Shown here one piece after another: positions 6,403 through 6,701 of a stretch of DNA of 6,701 bases. The DNA lies in assembly GCA_900554265.1 (NCBI GenBank), contig USGZ01000095.1:1-6701 (forward strand), read 5' to 3'. Position 1 is the first letter of the stretch. Each line of letters starts with the position of its first letter. The notes beneath the pieces were generated by a model. The model did not search any database, had not been told where the DNA came from, and was given only the letters and a program-made list of their open reading frames with translations. The translations under genes and the position numbers were made by a program. Source of the stretch: an uncultured Porphyromonadaceae bacterium (lineage in GTDB: Bacteria; Bacteroidota; Bacteroidia; Bacteroidales; Muribaculaceae).

Positions 6403-6433
6403 TTGCCTGTCCGGCATTGCGTCCCTAACTTTG
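6403..6433 (+). promoter_or_regulatory. Candidate promoter downstream of wbqC
   Basis: TAACTTTG at 6426-6433 fits TAnnTTTG exactly. A TTG at 6403-6405 (TATTG context) lies 20 bases upstream as a partial -33 box. Transcription would begin near 6438-6441. No open reading frame follows on the plus strand before a terminator-like hairpin at 6471-6489. Confidence 0.4.
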
Positions 6434-6438
6434 CACTC

Positions 6439-6499
6439 AGAAAGTTTACACGGAATTGTTTGTTCATACGAGCCCCGCACCCCGGGGCTTTATTCTTTT
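6439..6499 (+). ncRNA. Candidate small RNA of about 60 nt
   Basis: The stretch runs from the predicted start of the promoter at 6403-6433 to the end of the T-rich tract after the hairpin at 6471-6489. It has no supported reading frame. A promoter match and an intrinsic terminator about 30 bases later would release a transcript of roughly 55-60 nt. No known RNA family is recognised. The alternative is that the promoter match is chance and the hairpin simply ends lepB-wbqC transcription. Confidence 0.25.
6471..6499 (+). terminator. Rho-independent terminator after wbqC
   Basis: AGCCCCG (6471-6477) and CGGGGCT (6483-6489) form a perfect 7-bp stem around a 5-base CACCC loop. A T-rich tract, TTATTCTTTT, follows immediately on the plus strand. 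It would end the lepB-wbqC transcript about 70 bases past the wbqC stop, as well as any RNA begun at the promoter at 6403-6433. The opposite strand lacks a matching U-run. Confidence 0.75.
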
Positions 6500-6520
6500 G
6501 CGATGAGCTGACGATATAAT

Positions 6521-6560
6521 GAGACCGCCGCGGGGGATGGGAATCCTGCGCGGCGGTCTC
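6521..6560 (-). terminator. Strong GC-rich hairpin between convergent genes
   Basis: GAGACCGCCGCG (6521-6532) pairs perfectly over 12 bases with CGCGGCGGTCTC (6549-6560) around a 16-base loop; GGAT and ATCC inside the loop can pair as well. It lies 23 bases past the stop of the minus-strand gene at the right edge, so it probably ends that transcript. The tract after the stem on the minus strand (ATTATATCG) is only moderately U-rich, and on the plus strand weaker still. It may instead stabilise the 3' end or work in both directions. Confidence 0.6.
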
Positions 6561-6583
6561 TGTTATCGGATAGCAGTAGTTTG

Positions 6584-6701
6584 TCAGAGGTCTTCCTCGA
6601 TGCTGAAATCGTCGGCGAGTTCGTCGTCGAAGTCTTCCATGTCGAGGGTGCCGGTAGCCGTTGCCGGTTCTTCGGCGGGGGCCTTTACCTTGGCGGGTGC
6701 A
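6584..6701 (-). CDS. Unidentified protein, C-terminal fragment with acidic tail
   Basis: Only the last 38 codons and a TGA stop (6584-6586) are inside the window. They begin with an Ala/Pro/Lys/Glu-rich, linker-like segment (APAKVKAPAEEPATATG) and end in a very acidic tail, LDMEDFDDELADDFSIEEDL, with 12 Asp/Glu in 20 residues. The codon pattern is GC-rich at third positions like the neighbouring genes, which supports real coding. Such Ala/Pro linkers with acidic tails occur on several unrelated bacterial nucleic-acid-handling and chaperone proteins, so I assign no function. The gene is convergent with lepB-wbqC. Confidence 0.65.
   Translation of the reverse strand, partial: APAKVKAPAEEPATATGTLDMEDFDDELADDFSIEEDL

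Noticed and set aside
5611..6480. Minus-strand open frame of 289 codons
   Set aside because: It is the opposite-strand shadow of wbqC and crosses the plus-strand terminator; no promoter or family pattern supports it.

Overview
The window looks like a chromosomal segment of a GC-rich member of the Bacteroidales (Bacteroidota). Three things point there. Several gene starts are preceded by the Bacteroidota-type promoter (TTTG, about 19-20 bases, then TAnnTTTG). No start has a clear Shine-Dalgarno sequence. The signal peptidase I has the Bacteroidales form and is followed directly by a WbqC-family gene. I cannot fix the family; Muribaculaceae or another high-GC gut Bacteroidales lineage would fit.

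Left part, minus strand (about 1-2745): three closely packed genes read leftward, bcp (thiol peroxidase, 2284-2745), a DMT/EamA 10-helix transporter (1358-2287, ATGA overlap with bcp) and a serine/threonine protein kinase with C-terminal WG repeats (1345 to beyond the left edge). Overlap and short spacing make them a likely operon from a promoter near 2777-2784. The kinase gene runs off the window inside a tandem repeat of 34 residues (102 bp), so its 3' end is not seen.

A 169-bp divergent intergenic region (2746-2914) separates this operon from the rightward genes. It holds a near-consensus promoter and a cluster of CAAT/ATTG half-sites that could be an operator.

Right part, plus strand (2915-6399): a HTH-S24 (LexA/CI-like) regulator with an apparently intact self-cleavage apparatus overlaps rnhB (ribonuclease HII) by 17 bp. 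Next comes lepB (signal peptidase I), with its own promoter almost touching the start codon, then a WbqC-family gene joined to lepB by a TGATG overlap. After 6399 lie a short promoter-to-terminator stretch that could encode a small RNA of roughly 60 nt, two hairpins between convergent genes, and the C-terminal end of an unidentified minus-strand gene with an acidic tail.

Most genes are ordinary housekeeping functions. The least ordinary items are the WG-repeat kinase with near-identical DNA repeats, the divergent HTH-S24/peroxiredoxin arrangement with its candidate operator, and the small promoter-terminator unit near 6426-6499. I did not find a convincing wholly new system.
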